Source: Fagopyrum homotropicum (Eukaryota; Streptophyta; Magnoliopsida; Caryophyllales; Polygonaceae). Taken from it: a stretch of DNA of 64,000 nucleotides. The stretch lies in the NCBI GenBank assembly GCA_033239125.1, contig BSWB01000004.1, positions 142,794,926-142,858,925 of the forward strand, in the 5' to 3' direction. The notes under the pieces are model-generated. The model was not told the DNA's origin. It did not search any database and saw nothing but the letters and a program-made list of their open reading frames with translations. Position numbers and translations under genes: made by a program. Below are positions 11,776-24,120 of this stretch, in pieces. Each line of letters starts with the position of its first letter. Within the stretch, counting starts at the first letter, position 1.

Positions 11776-11841
<66 letters not shown>
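11776..11841. repeat. (AT)n microsatellite
   Basis: An uninterrupted AT dinucleotide run of about 66 bp. Open frames across it are artefacts of the repeat. Confidence 0.95.
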
Positions 11842-11844
<3 letters not shown>

Positions 11845-11943
11845 CTTATGTTGTCCTCTTTGTTTATATTACATGTATTATATACTCATGGATGTCGCCC
11901 TTGTTGGACCCGCCAACACAAATCGGATTCGTGGTTGAATCCT

Positions 11944-11960
11944 TTTAGAAGAAGGGAGGA
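11944..11960 (+). promoter_or_regulatory. Polypurine tract of an LTR retroelement
   Basis: The purine run AGAAGAAGGGAGGA ends directly before the TG of the LTR that starts at 11961, as expected for the plus-strand primer site next to a 3' LTR. Confidence 0.55.
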
Positions 11961-13353
11961 TGATGCGGGAGTATCACCAAACCTATCACATTTCAAGATT
12001 ATAACCATGGAAGTTAGGAATCAAGGAGTGAAGAACACCCCAAGAAGGAGGATATGAAGAGTCAGAATTAAGCTTCAAGATTGCAACCATGAAAGTCAAA
12101 AAAGCTTGAATGCAAGGAAAGAGGAACATTGTCAGAACAACACGAAGGGGAAGAGTCAAATTCATTTTTAGGATATAAATGACTAACATTTCCAGTAAAG
12201 AAATGAAAACCATTTATAGCAAGGAATTGAAGACCATTTCCTAAACCATTTATCAGAAGGTGATAAGATCAATGTATGCATGGAAACCAACATTAACATG
12301 CAAGCAAATGAACAGAAGGAAGAGACGATGGATTGATCTAATACCACAGTTAGACGATCCTACGAGAAGAACCCTTGCTTCTCAACACTACAAAGACTGG
12401 CCCACATACAAGACCGTTCCAACAACCAAGTTCCAAAACTTACATAAATTCAACCAAGCATAAGGGACGTAAGTACCCAAGAAAGAGAGGAAGGCCATCC
12501 ATGCAGATGGACCCTCCATCCCTGCGTGTGGATCAATATTTTCAACTCACTCTATTTTATTTTCAGCCCAAATATACTTATTTAATTATGGGCTATATTT
12601 TGTCGGGCCTTAATTATATTTTCATCACACACCAATTTTATTTCTTTTGGAATAAAAATAGAAGATATATTCTACTTTTGTTGATAAGATCTAATCTTTA
12701 TAGAAGATTGATCTTATTTTATTTCCTTAAAGATAGATCTTATCGTATTAGAAGATAGATTATATTTTAGTTAGTTTAAGAAGATCTAAGATTGATTTTA
12801 TTTTATTATTTCTTTAGAGATAGATCTTATCCTATTTTGTATGATTAGCGGGCTAATTTTCGGCCCACACCTAGTCGACTTAGGGTTACACATGACATTA
12901 TCCTCTCATATACATAGGGTGTTGTGCTTCATTATTTTTCATCGAAAAATATATAAAATTATTGATAAATGTGTTATCCCCTCTGCGGTGTCTACCGTCG
13001 GCTTCACGGAGTGAAGATCAAACATGTGTAAAAGACGTCTTACTTGCCTCGCTTGAGTTTGTTTGAGTGTGTTCCACTTGCCAACGGTGTAAGCATGATG
13101 CTTCAACTAGCTACAAACAAACCTCCAGGTGCTCTAGAGTCTTTGTAACCCTTTTGTGTGTGGAGTAGCGAGAGGAGTTCTACAGCGCTTCATTGGTTGT
13201 GTGTTACGTGTCATCGCGGCGTAGCTTGCCTCTAGGTTGTTTCTTAGGTTCAACCTTGATTTATCTCTCCCTTACTTTATTTATGTCACTTTTGTTTCTC
13301 TTTTGTTTCCATTTTATAGTTCGGACATTTACACGGGCAAATACCCCGTATCA
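11961..13353 (+). repeat. 3' LTR of a second LTR retroelement
   Basis: It begins TGATGCGGGAGTAT and ends ATACCCCGTATCA; these ends are near-perfect inverted repeats with TG..CA. Length is 1393 bp. The polypurine tract directly upstream marks it as a 3' LTR on the plus strand. No gag or pol is visible upstream: the (AT)n run and a PMEI fragment lie there instead. The five bases on either side do not clearly match. Open frames inside it (12260-12758) show no domain. Confidence 0.55.
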
Positions 13354-13620
13354 TTTTTTTTCTCTCTCTCGGTATCCACAAGTTTTCAAAATTTCTCTTG
13401 GTACCCTCAAACTTTTAAAATATTCCTCTCCATACCCTTTTTCATTTTTTGTAATATGACATGTATATTCTCTTACAAAAATTACAAGTTCCTTATAATT
13501 TATCAATCCAAATCAAAATTTTCGAAATATCCGCACAAGATATGAACGAACTGTTGGACAACATCACATGACGAATATTGTCGAAATATTTCAAAATCCT
13601 GAGGGTATCAAAAGGTTTTT
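13354..13620. mobile_element. Remnant related to the fold-back element at 62037-62917
   Basis: The segment GGTATCCACAAG...TCTCTTGGTACCCTCAA (about 13370-13410) resembles the terminal repeat of the fold-back element further right. A short inverted match (CTGAGGGTATCAAAAGG, about 13599) ends it. Low similarity; called from this resemblance only. Confidence 0.3.
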
Positions 13621-13868
13621 ACAAGGAAATTGTGATTGCAAATCAACGATAGACTTATTGTTACACAACCTCAAATATTGTAAATGCGTAATTAGTATTA
13701 TTTTAGAAAAATATCTGCACAAGATACGAACACTAGTCTAATTTTTATACTAAAATAATTTATGTTAAATAAAATCTCACTTGAAATAGTAAAAAAACAA
13801 AGCTGAATATTATTTTCTAACATATTTTTGCAGTTAATGTACTGTATTATATTTTAACTAGGAGGAGC

Positions 13869-13889
13869 CGCGCGTGCGTAGCACTCGCG
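13869..13889 (-). terminator. Helitron 3'-terminal hairpin
   Basis: A stem of eight paired bases with one C/T mismatch and a three-base loop ends eight bases before the CTAG terminus. Helitrons use such a hairpin to end rolling-circle transposition. Confidence 0.7.
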
Positions 13890-14414
13890 TGGATTAATAT
13901 ATTTCGTGTGCAGTCAATTATCCCGTAGGTCGGCGTTGTCGTATTGTTGTTGTTTTGTTTACGCTCATGGAATCTCTTTGTTGTTGTTTTTCACCGTCTC
14001 TATGCAATTTAACGCATTGGGTATTTGTGTTTGAATTAATCGGCTGTAATCAATTGTACGTAGGTGCCAATTAAAGTAACCGGGATTTTTCAAGGGGGAA
14101 AGTGAATATAGGTTGTTTGGTAAGTACATTAGTATATTTACATTGTACGAGATATATGTACAATATTAGGAAGTGTCGTTCGGACAAGAGTTTGATTTCA
14201 CCGCGTAGTGTTTGATGTCGTAATGTTTATGTCCTTGCTTTTCGTCGCTTTCTTCTGTCCGGTTATACCTGAAATATGTGTTTTGTAAAATTTAAGTTCG
14301 TAAGAGAGTACCTAAATTGTTTTACTTGGTGGATGTGGAGAATTTACCTGAGTGTCAAGTCGTTGTAGAGCTTCTAAATTTTGCGGCTAATTTCACCTTC
14401 CGCGTTTGTTTTTC

Positions 14415-16009
14415 TCAAGTTTGAGCTCGTTGTAATATTTCAAACGAAATCGTATTTTTTATTGCGTTTTCATTGGTGGCACAATTTTCGTTCTCGTTTT
14501 CTTGTGTAAATATTTGTATGTCCTTTCTTCTTTTGGCTCTAGATAATGCAACGTAAACTTGTCCATGCACAAAACATGGTTCGCGTAAATAAAAAATCAC
14601 TCTATTGAGTGTCTGTCCTTGTGCTTTATTTATTGTCATCGCAAAACAAAGTTTAATTGGAAATTGTTTTCTTTGAAATGCCATATTTTGTAGTCGATGG
14701 TTTGAGTGTTATTCTTGGTATGAAAGCTTGCTGCCCTTTATAATAGCCTGTTGTTATTTTGAAATGTATAATATTCCTCTAGAAATTTTTGCAAATTAAT
14801 CTTGTACCATTACATAGTCCATTTGGTGGGTCTATATTTCGTAATAATATTACTGGGCATTTTTTTTAAGGATCAAGTGATGTGGGCTCATACGTGGCGG
14901 TTGGAGTGTATTCAAAAATTCAACAGGGTATATGTTGCTTGTGTCGTCCGTTACTGAATCGTAGCTAGTGTATGTTTTTGTTGTACCTACGAAATTATTT
15001 ATTAATGATTCGTTAATGTAGTCAACGTTTGTATTTTTTTTGTGTTAAAGTTGCGCGTGTTGTGAAAATGTCGTTGTCGGTAATTTGCGTTCTCATTTCA
15101 GAAAATACAAAGTCTATTAAAATATCTACAGGAGAAGATGTAAAAGTTTTACAACTAATTATATTTGTTGGTATTTGAATATACGCTTGTTCTTCGTTAT
15201 GTAGATTTTCATTACCTAACTCGAGCAAGAAATCTGCAAATCCTTAATCCTCTGTTGCTCTGATATTTTCTATTAGCCTGAATTTTGTTAGAGCAGGCCA
15301 TATGTCAAAGCTAACTAAGCTTGCTTGTATTGCTTCCGTTTGGCCTTGATTGGGCACAACTGGCAGTACTTGTCTGAAGTCTCCACCAAAGATTAACTTT
15401 CCCTCCAAAGAGCTCATTTGATTCACATATATCTTGTAGTGACGTATTTAGTGACTCAATGCTCTGTTTTTTAGCCATTGATGCCTCGTCCCATATAATT
15501 AATGTTGTACGAAGTACTAATTTTGCCAAGTTGCTTTGTTTTGAAACGTTGCATAGTTGTGCATTGTTCTCATCTATAGGAATTTTAAATCTCGAATATG
15601 TTTTCCTACCAGTTGGGAGGTTTGATGCTGCTATACCAGACGTTGATGTCGGAAGTACAATTTTTTTTTTCATTTTTCTTAACTTTGCGTAAAGACTGCA
15701 ATACAAGAATGTTTTCCCGGTTCCTCCGGGGCCGTCTATGAAAAATGCACCTGCTTTGTTTTCCTTTACATGTTTTAGAATTGTCTTGGATGTAATTTTT
15801 TGGTTGTTGTTTAGTAGTTTAGATGAACTTATATATTGTTGGGGAACTGGTGCATTTAGAGCGTCTTCTATTTCGCGGTTTAATTTTATGCTCTCATGTG
15901 GTTGTATTTGGTTATTTCTTATTCCGAAATGTGTTAATGATTTTACCATTCCGTCTAAGTATGATTCAATCTCTTGCCAAGTCAAGGTAAATACTTTTAG
16001 GGGTTCCAA
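14415..16009 (-). pseudogene. Helitron helicase (Pif1-like, SF1B) pseudogene
   Basis: Helicase motifs appear in order on the minus strand: Walker A GPGGTGKT and Walker B IIWDEAS in the frame 16009-15311; motif III GGDFRQVLPVV in an overlapping frame (15426-15244); and the C-terminal INKAQGQTL and VALSRA motifs at 14684-14415. Between them are a frame change at about 15400 and several stops (15240-14690). The motifs belong to the DNA-unwinding half of the RepHel protein. It can no longer be translated as one protein. Confidence 0.85.
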
Positions 16010-16170
16010 TGAATATTGTTGATTGTATCCTGTGAGAGTGATGCGTAGTTGTTATCCCATAGATGTTGTGGATTAGTTGGTGCATAAAATACAAGCAAAG
16101 TGGCAAACAACTTTCGTAATGTTGGCGGCAAGTCTATTCTTATTGCTTCTGCCATACATGCATCTGTATA

Positions 16171-16900
16171 TCAGCTTGCTTCTATGAGGTCTCGTTTTAG
16201 TGTTGCTTCTTCAAATGTAAGGCATTGCTCACCGTTTACTGTTTTTAAATCGTCGAATAATGTAGGGCCTTTTTCATGCGTAAGTAGTAAACGTAAGTAA
16301 TAACGTTCTACTTCGCATGGATGAACGTATATTAGGCGCCCAACTGATGGTCGTTGTTGCCAAGCTTTGTTTTTTTTTATTCCAAACATAAAATTCTGGG
16401 AAATCAGCATATAGGCGTTTGGTTGTTGTGCTTGGTTTACGATTTGTCTCAAAAAAAGCAGTTAGCATTGTTCTTTGTCTATTGTCGTTTGTAACTACGC
16501 TTTCAAGTTGCTCATTATTAGAGAAAGTGATTGGTTACATCTGTGGTAAATGTATTTGTAGAGGAATAACCGTTGACTGAATATCATATAAATCAAATGA
16601 AAATATGTGCCACGCTGCTTCGGGCGGTGATATCTATCTCCCATTTTGATACTCAGATATCTCGTCCTTGACGTCATCTTTATTTTTTAACAACGTGAAT
16701 ATCATCTTGTCATGTCCTTTGTAAACATATTTGTATAGGTTTTTAACGCTGCCAATTTTGCTTTAAATATCCTTGATATCAAATCCGGACGATCTTTTGA
16801 CTTTTCTCCGGGTGATAATTGTTCCTTAATTTCTGGCCAGTTTGGGTTACATGTCATGGTAATCAATAAATCTAGTTTGGCGTACTTTTGAACAAGCGTC
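16171..16900 (-). pseudogene. Helitron Rep C-terminal part and Rep-helicase linker
   Basis: MTLVQKYAKLDLLITMTCNP..WPEI (16902-16702) is the conserved middle of the Helitron_like_N/Rep domain. Shorter matching pieces follow toward the helicase, in shifting frames (for example RLIYVHPCEVERYYLRLLL at 16380-16300). The HUH-type catalytic region is disrupted by stops. Confidence 0.7.
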
Positions 16901-16911
16901 ATTGCGTTTAT

Positions 16912-17451
16912 TTATCTTCGTTTCATATCTCGGGGCCCGCCTATGAAAGACGCTAGAAAAATAACGCGCTTTCCTATATCGGACGCGCGTTTATAGTCGT
17001 CGTTTATGCTGTCTACAACACCTTGGTACAACTCGCTTCTTATTGTGCTTTGATTTCGTCGTAGGAAATCCAGTCTGGTGTTTTCGATCTTCACATACAT
17101 GTCGGCAATATATTGCTGATATATTCGGCCCGCTTTTATAATGTTGTTGTTCGGGCGTATCTGGAATTTGTAGTTGTAATATTCACGGCAAGATATTTCA
17201 CCACCCTCATGAGCGGGGGTCCGTTGGGAAAAACTCATAAGCAAACTTTGATTTGATTTGCCACGGTAGTTGCTTGAAGATGCTAATCCGGGACCAACAC
17301 CTGAAGAACAAAAATCCACATATTCGGACAAGTACTCTTCCTCATCATCGGCAAGAAGGTTATCATATCTAACCAGACATTGATTCCTCTCACAATTAAT
17401 GATTTTTGCAGGATGCCATGACCCAAGAAGTGCATCTTCAGATGTTCTAAC
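16912..17451 (-). pseudogene. In-frame fusion: captured Agenet exon joined to Helitron Rep start
   Basis: One frame of 180 codons runs from an acceptor site (TTTTGCAG, ending at 17452) to a stop at 16912. Its first part, VRTSEDALLGSWHPAKII..CLVRYDNLLADDEEEYLSEYV, is an Agenet (plant Tudor-like) domain. Its second part, CREYYNYKFQIR..AGRIYQQYIADMY..LDFLRRNQSTIRSELYQGVVDS..FIGGPRDMKRR, is the start of the Helitron Rep domain. The stop (TAA) sits where intact Helitrons have a tyrosine codon; the Rep frame continues after it. The copy at 19770-20310 has an extra stop at the fusion point. Confidence 0.7.
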
Positions 17452-18256
17452 CTGCAAAATTACATACAGTTTTAGGAAATATACTGATATGGGATATGGG
17501 TATGGATATCCGATATCCATGTTTCGTAATTGAGTATATGGATATCAAAGTGATACACTAGGTATCAATACTTTACTCCTTTTTTTATCGATTTTGATAT
17601 TTGTAAAAATTGATATATATCAATTTCTTTTTCTCCGACGCCTCATTCTCACCTCTCCCTCCCAAATCTCGCCATCTTGTGTTGCCAAGCATCATATATC
17701 ATATATCAATCCCTGATATCTCGATACTGATACCGATATCTGATATACTCATATCATATATGGGAAAGGAACAAGCCCTAGTATGATGAAGGAGCAAATT
17801 GATTGATTAAACCCAGGAAATATACTAATATGATAAAGAAGCAAACTGATTGATTAAACCCCAGAATCGGATTTTACAAAGTACGAAGGACTCAAGGAGG
17901 AAATTTGACGAGCAGCATAATAGCATATCAAGATTTGTGCCGATAAATTAAGAATGCCACACCAATAAGCAAAAAACTCGTCTCCTAAATCAAATTCAAT
18001 ACATGATTAAATAAAAGTTCTAAAAAACTATGTTTTGCCCATCTCATCTCCTACAAGGATCTTATTGTAAATTCAACAGCATGAAGAAGAAGAAAAAATT
18101 TCTAACAAAGCTTAAAAACCCAACTTTTTGCGCAAAGTAAATGTATAGACGAAGACCCGGAAACAGGAGGAAAAGAAAGCAAAGCACAATGACCAGAAAA
18201 GAAAAGAAAAAAAAACACTAAAGAAAACGAGAAATAGAAGGCAAAAGCAAACGTAC

Positions 18257-18427
18257 TTCAACAGCGAGGTTGGTTAAAAGGTTTTCGTAAATGGATCGTC
18301 CCTTATCAGCCTCCCTCAAAGATTCAGTCGTCCGACTGGCCTCCATTGGAAGATGATTCAGTCGTGAAACAAAAGACGAAGATTGTGATAATAGGGTTAA
18401 CTGACTATTTAATGCTGATAAATCCAA
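18257..18427 (-). pseudogene. Captured upstream exon of the Agenet-domain gene
   Basis: A 57-codon exon is bounded by an acceptor (TTTTGTAG) and a donor (GAA|GTACGT). It joins in phase to the exon starting at 17451, giving ..YENLLTNLAVE followed by VRTSEDALLGSW. The intron (17452-18256) is retained, so capture was at the DNA level. It has no recognised domain by itself. A near-identical copy is at 21117-21287. Confidence 0.65.
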
Positions 18428-19596
18428 CTACAAAATAATAGAAATTCACGTAAAATCAAGCAAAAAGCTAACGTAAAATATAAACGCATTCCGATGACGC
18501 TCAACTAATAAAAAAAAAGAAAAATAATTTGCGCGCCAACGCTTTCTGAAAGCTAACGTAAAATACAAACGCATTCCGATGTGCCAGCGCCCAAAATGGT
18601 ATTTTTTTCGATTTTTGCCTTTTTTTTTTAATTTTTAGATTTGAGCGCTGTCAGAAAGCGTTGGCGCTCATATTGAACGTTCATATTCGGTACCAAGTAA
18701 ATTCAAAATTGTGTATATAACACGTCCCCTTGTGGTTTGAAATAATTGGAGTATAGTTTGATTACTTTTGAAACCCTATAGGATAACAAAATATGGGGAA
18801 TCAAGTGCATTTTGCCTTAAATCACAAGCAAATAATTCCATACAATTTCATGAATAAGGATATAGATATGGACTAAATTCGTTTCCATTCCGTTTTTGTT
18901 TCCGGAGTTGGAAACAAACGGGCCCTATATCTATATTTACAAATTTTTTATTAAAAAATTACTTTCATTGATTATGTACAGATTTATAAATTTGAGTGAC
19001 TTCTAATTGTTTGTTGAAAATTAATTTCATTTAACCTTGGTAATATGAGGTTATTTTTTGGCCATTTTTAATCCCAAATCACCCCTGATGTAATCTTCTT
19101 CATAATCTCCATCTTCATTCAAACACTTACATAAATTAATCTCCTAAATTTTAATCTAAATTAATCTCTTTTAATCCTCAACCAAACACGGCCAAAATCA
19201 AATAACTATTTTTTCCGTAAAATATATATCTTAAAATACGTATCTTTTACATAATTATGCATATAAGGCTTTATTTTTGGAAAACAACCCAAAATAATAT
19301 CAACTATCAATAATGTCACAACTCTTTTTGAATAATGTCGTTTTAATGATACGAACAAATAAGCAAATATGAGATAATGTCGTTTTTTTGAAGATCAATA
19401 AGCTGAAGTTGCTGGTCAATCTGTTCTTCTGTAAGTGTTTGTCCTTGTATATCTCCGGAATGAGTTATAAACAAATATGAGATAATCTTTTCATTAATCT
19501 CATCATATATGAATAGAAATATAGAATCTAAGTAGATGATACGAGAGTTTCAAAGATTGAAAATTACTCATCGTAGCTAAATTTTCTATTAGTGTC

Positions 19597-22500
19597 GTTT
19601 TTAACGCTGTCAATTTTGCTTTTAATATCCTTGATATCAAATCCGGGCGATCTTTTGACTTTTCTCCGGGTGATAATTGTTCCTTAATTTCTGGCCAGTT
19701 TGGGTTACATGTCATGGTAATCAATAAATCTAGTTTGGCGTACTTTTGAACAAGCGTCATTGCGTTTATTTATCTTCGTTTCATATCTCGGGGCCCGCCT
19801 ATGAAAGACGCTGGTAAAATCACGCGCTTTCCTATATCGGACGGGCGTTTATAGCCGTCGTTTATGCTGTCTACAACACCTTGGTACAACTCGCTTCTTA
19901 TTGTGCTTTGATTTCGTCGTAGGAAATCCAGTCTGGTGTTTTCGATCTTCACATACATGTCGGCAATATATTGCTGATATATTCGCCCCGCTTTTATAAT
20001 GTTGTTGTTCGGGCGTATCTGGAATTTGTAGTTGTAATATCAATGGCAAGATATTTCACCACCCTCATGAGCGGGGGTCCGTTGGGAAAAACTCATAAGC
20101 AAACTTTGATTTGATTTGCCACGGTAGTTGCTTGAAGATGCTAATCCGGGACCAACACCTGAAGAACAAAAATCCACATATTCGGACAAGTACTCATCCT
20201 CATCATCAGCAAGAAGTTTATCATATCTAACTAGACATTGATTCCTCTCACAATTAATGATTTTTGCAGGATGCCATGACCCAAGCAGTGCATCTTCAGA
20301 TGTTCTAACCTGCAAAATTACATACAGTTTCAAGAAATATACTGATATGGGATATGGGTATGGATATCCGATATCCATGTTTCGTAATTGAGTATATGGA
20401 TATCAAAGTGATACACTAGGTATCAATACTTTACTCTTTTTTTTTATCGATTTTGATATCTGTAAAAATTGATAGATATCAATTTCTTTTTCTTCCACGT
20501 CTCATTCTCACCTCTCCCTCCCAAATCTCGCCATCTTGTGTTGTCAAGCATCATATATCATATATCAATCCCTGATATCTCGATACTGATACCGATATTT
20601 GATATACTCATATCATATATGGGAAAGGAACAAGCCCTAATATGATGAAGGAGCAAATTGATTGATTAAACCCAGGAAATATACTAATATGATAAAGGAG
20701 CAAACTGATTGATTAAACCCCAGAATCGGATTTTACAAAGTACGAAGGACTCAAGGAGGAAATTTGACGAGCAGCATAATAGCATATCAAGATTTGTGCC
20801 GATAAATTAAGAATGTCACACCAATAAGCAAAAAACGTGTCTCCTAAATCAAATTCAATACACGATTAAATAAAAGTTCTACAAAACTATGTTTTGCCCA
20901 TCTCATCTCCTACAAGGATCTTATTGTAAATTCAACAGCATGAAGAAGAAGAAAAAATTTGTAACAAAGCTTAAAAAGCTCAACTTTTTGCGCAAAGTAG
21001 ATGTATAGACGAAGACCCGAAAACAGGAGGAAAAGAAAGCAAAGCACAATGACCAGAAAAGAAAAGAAAAAAAAACACTAAAGAAAACGAGAAATAGAAG
21101 GCAAAAGCAAACGTACTTCAACAGCGAGGTTGGTTAAAAGGTTTTCGTAAATGGATCGTCCCTTATTAGCCTCCCTCAAAGATTCAGTCGTCCGACTGGC
21201 CTCCATTGGAAGATGATTCAGTCTTGAAACAAAAGACGAAGATTGTGATAATAGGGTTAATTGACTATTTAATGCTGATAAATCCAACTACAAAATAATA
21301 GAAATTCACGTAAAATCAAGCAAAAAGATAACGTAAAATATAAACGCATTCCGATGATGCTCAACCAATAAAAAAAAATAAAAATGATTTGAGCGTCAAC
21401 GCTTTCCGAAAGCTAACGTAAAATACGCATTCCGATGCGCCAGCACCCAAAATGCTATTTTTTCGATTTTTGCCTTTTTTTTTAATTTTTAGATTTGAGC
21501 GCTGTCAGAAAACGTTGGCGCTCAAATTGAACGTTTATATTCAGTACCAAGTAAATTCAAAATTTTGTATATAACACGTCCCCTTGTGGTTTGAAATAAT
21601 TGGAGTATAGTTTGATTACTTTAAATCAAAAGGAATGATTCCATATAATTTCATGAATAAGGATATAGATATGGACTAAATTCGTTTCCATTCCGTTTTT
21701 GTTTCCAGAGTTGGAAACAAATGGGCCCTATATCTATATTTACAATTTTTTTAAAAAAAAAAATTACTTTCATTGTTTATGTAATGATTTTTTAGTTTAA
21801 ACAAATCTTTATTTTAATCTATTTTTTATTTTGTTCAACACCCTGGTAGGAGATGAGGTTATTTTGATAATTAATTTAGATGAAATTTAAAAGGGGTTAA
21901 ATTTTACGTGGGATTTATTAAGGATTATTTGATGTAAAATAATCTACATTAAGTTGTTCGGTTGAAGGTTATTTAATGGCTTTAATTGATACAGATTTAT
22001 AAATTTGAGTGACTTCTAATTGATTGTTGAAAATTAATCTCCTTTAACCTTGGTAATATGAGGGTTTTTTTTTACCATTTTTAATCCCAAATAACCCATG
22101 ATATAATCTTCTTCATAATCTCCATCTTCATTCAAACACTTACATAAATTAATCTCCTAAATTTTAATCTAAATTAATCTCTTTTAATCCTCAACCAAAC
22201 ACGGCCAAAATCAAATAACTATTTTTTCCATAAAATATATATCTTAAAATACGTATCTTTTACATAATTATGCATATAAGGCTTTATTTTTGGAAAACAA
22301 CCCAAAATAATATCAACTATCAATAATGTCACAACTCTTTTTTAATAATGTCATTTTAATGATACGAACAAATAAACAAATATGAGATAATGTCGTTTTT
22401 TTGAAGATCAATAAGCTGAAGTTGCTGGTCAATCTGTTCTTCTGCAAGTGTTTGTCCTTGTATATCTCCGGAATGAGTTATAAACAAATATGAGATAATC

Positions 22501-22597
22501 TTTTCATTAATCTCATCATATATGAATAGAAATGTAGAATCTAAGTAGATGATACGAGAGTTTCAAAGATTAAAAATTACTCATCGTTGCTAAATTT
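19597..22597 (-). repeat. Tandem duplication unit 2
   Basis: Copy of 16741-19596. It carries the truncated Rep piece (19760-19600), the Rep start (19958-19770), the Agenet exon (20310-20043, with a new stop TGA where unit 1 reads CGT GAA) and the upstream exon (21287-21117). Beyond the unit the sequence is unrelated. Confidence 0.85.
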
Positions 22598-22693
22598 GGG
22601 TGTGCTAGATTGCTGAAAACAAAAACACTTACCGATCAAAACAGACCATAAACAAATTCATAATCTTAATCAAATATCATATTTAATCCGGTG

Positions 22694-23548
22694 TTACATT
22701 GAAAATTGACCTTGCATAATACATGAATCGGAGTTTTTAAGAGACGAGAATACTCGATCTTTCAAGTCCAACAAGCACAAACCCTCAAAAACACGCGGCA
22801 TCAGCAAATCCGAAAAGCTTTGCAATTCAAATGTATTCGGGAGCTCCATGATGCTGAATTCATCGCGCTCACAGTCAAACACCAACACTTGATACCCCAA
22901 TCCGGATCCCCAATGAAGCTTCCCATTTTCAAAACAACTATTTTGTCTAAAAGTTCTTTGAGTCCAAGCCGGATAACAAAATTGAGTTACAACATTAACA
23001 TTGTCTATCACTCCCTTCCTCCACCTCTCATCTTTAACCGAGAACACCTCGTAATTCGGTGACAATTGCTTCTGATTGAGGCTTACTTGAACCAAATCGA
23101 TCCTAACCAGCTTAAAATCATTATTTGAGCTACAGAAACCAAACACTAGAAAAGTGTCGCCGGATTTCCAATCTCCTATAGGAACTGTTAGGTATTTACG
23201 GATCAAAGGATTCCAAAGAATGGCGATTCTTGATTCAACTGATGCGATGCAGACAATGCCAGTTAGGGCTCCAACGATGTGTGTAAAACGATGATGAATG
23301 CCTTCAAGTGATAAGCTTGTAACGTGTGCTCCAGTGGCGCCATCGTGGATAGAGAATATGTGGAAGTTAAAGAAATAATATTTCTGTAACTTCATTGATT
23401 TCCTGGTTGCTGATTTCAGGTTGAAGTTGATGAAGGATGGAGAACAAATCAAACGATTCCATGACTTGCATACCAATTCAAGTCTAATTAGGGTTTTGAT
23501 AGGTAATTTGAAAAAAATAGCAAAGAGTAAATCTTCAGCGATGTACAT
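22694..23548 (-). CDS. F-box protein with F-box-associated domain
   Basis: A single exon of 284 residues. Residues 1-45 are an F-box (EDLLFAIFFKLPIKTLIRLELVCKSW..LI), which in this family binds SKP1 of an SCF ubiquitin ligase. Residues about 95-260 look like an F-box-associated domain (LTGIVCIAS..RIAILWNPLIRKYLTVP, then LVFGFCSSNNDFKLVRI..YEVFSVKDERWRKG), which usually holds the substrate. The start is the first methionine and the F-box begins almost at once. Such proteins are commonly 350-400 residues, so the C terminus may be cut short by the stop at 22694. The frame has no internal stop. The substrate is unknown and expression cannot be seen. Confidence 0.75.
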   Translation of the reverse strand: MYIAEDLLFAIFFKLPIKTLIRLELVCKSWNRLICSPSFINFNLKSATRKSMKLQKYYFFNFHIFSIHDGATGAHVTSLSLEGIHHRFTHIVGALTGIVCIASVESRIAILWNPLIRKYLTVPIGDWKSGDTFLVFGFCSSNNDFKLVRIDLVQVSLNQKQLSPNYEVFSVKDERWRKGVIDNVNVVTQFCYPAWTQRTFRQNSCFENGKLHWGSGLGYQVLVFDCERDEFSIMELPNTFELQSFSDLLMPRVFEGLCLLDLKDRVFSSLKNSDSCIMQGQFSM

Positions 23549-23850
23549 CTTCGACGTTGTGTGAATTCTCGGCGGTTGATCGAGTGGTTTGATTTGAGAT
23601 ATCTGATGGTGTAATCGGTGTTTGTATTGATTGACAGAATTTAGAATAGAAGATATTAAAAGATTTGGTTTCTATATCTAGATCTTCTATGTACTAAATA
23701 ATATTGCAAGATTTTAATAATAGCTTAATAATTGATTTATTAATCTATCTATAAGTTTTGATTTTTCAAAAAAAAAATATATACATATATGGTTGACATC
23801 TTAACTATTTTAGTAACTATTTTTTAAATATTCTAGTAATATTTTGTCAA
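23549..23850. other. Upstream region of the F-box gene
   Basis: AT-rich; contains no further gene. The duplication copy 2 begins at 23851. Confidence 0.5.
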
Positions 23851-24029
23851 ATTTAAAACAAACAGAAATGAAGATTTTGCGACATAAAAAGAAGCCGAAA
23901 CAATGAAACATTGCAGATCCAAAGATGAAATATTCCAAACCGTGAAACAAAGAAAGAAACAATCAAATTACAAAGTATATATTTGTCTATCTGTCTATCT
24001 ACTGATCTCTCTATCTTTTTGTCTATCTA

Positions 24030-24031
<2 letters not shown>

Positions 24032-24099
<68 letters not shown>

Positions 24100-24120
24100 A
24101 GTGTGTGTGTGTGTGTGTGT
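24032..24120 (+). repeat. (TA)n(TG)n compound microsatellite
   Basis: A TA run of about 50 bp is followed by a TG run of about 38 bp with one interruption. Copy 1 has only a few TA units at the matching place (1323-1331). Confidence 0.95.

Larger units (their letters stand above)
13858..19596 (-). mobile_element. Decayed autonomous Helitron with captured Agenet exons
   Basis: On the minus strand the 3' end is CTAG (13861-13858) followed by host T. Just inside lies a GC-rich hairpin at 13869-13889 (CGCG-C-GTGC / GCAC-T-CGCG, loop GTA). Upstream on the same strand come the Pif1-like helicase (14415-16009), the Rep domain (16700-17200) and captured gene exons (17200-18427). The 5' TC end was not found, so the right limit is the end of the first tandem unit, not the element. 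All coding parts are interrupted. Confidence 0.75.
16741..19596 (-). repeat. Tandem duplication unit 1 (Rep-Agenet segment)
   Basis: This segment matches 19597-22597 in the same orientation, offset about 2.86 kb. The left breakpoint cuts the Rep domain; the right one lies at GCTAAATTT. Twelve bases (CTATTAGTGTCG) sit at the junction. Unit 1 lacks about 210 bp that unit 2 has at 21785-21990. Confidence 0.85.

Noticed and set aside
11709..12057. Open frames of isoleucine-tyrosine repeats
   Set aside because: They are only translations of the (AT)n run. The same applies to frames at 23903-24100 and 26868-27062.
12260..12758. Two overlapping open frames
   Set aside because: They lie inside the LTR 11961-13353 and show no domain.
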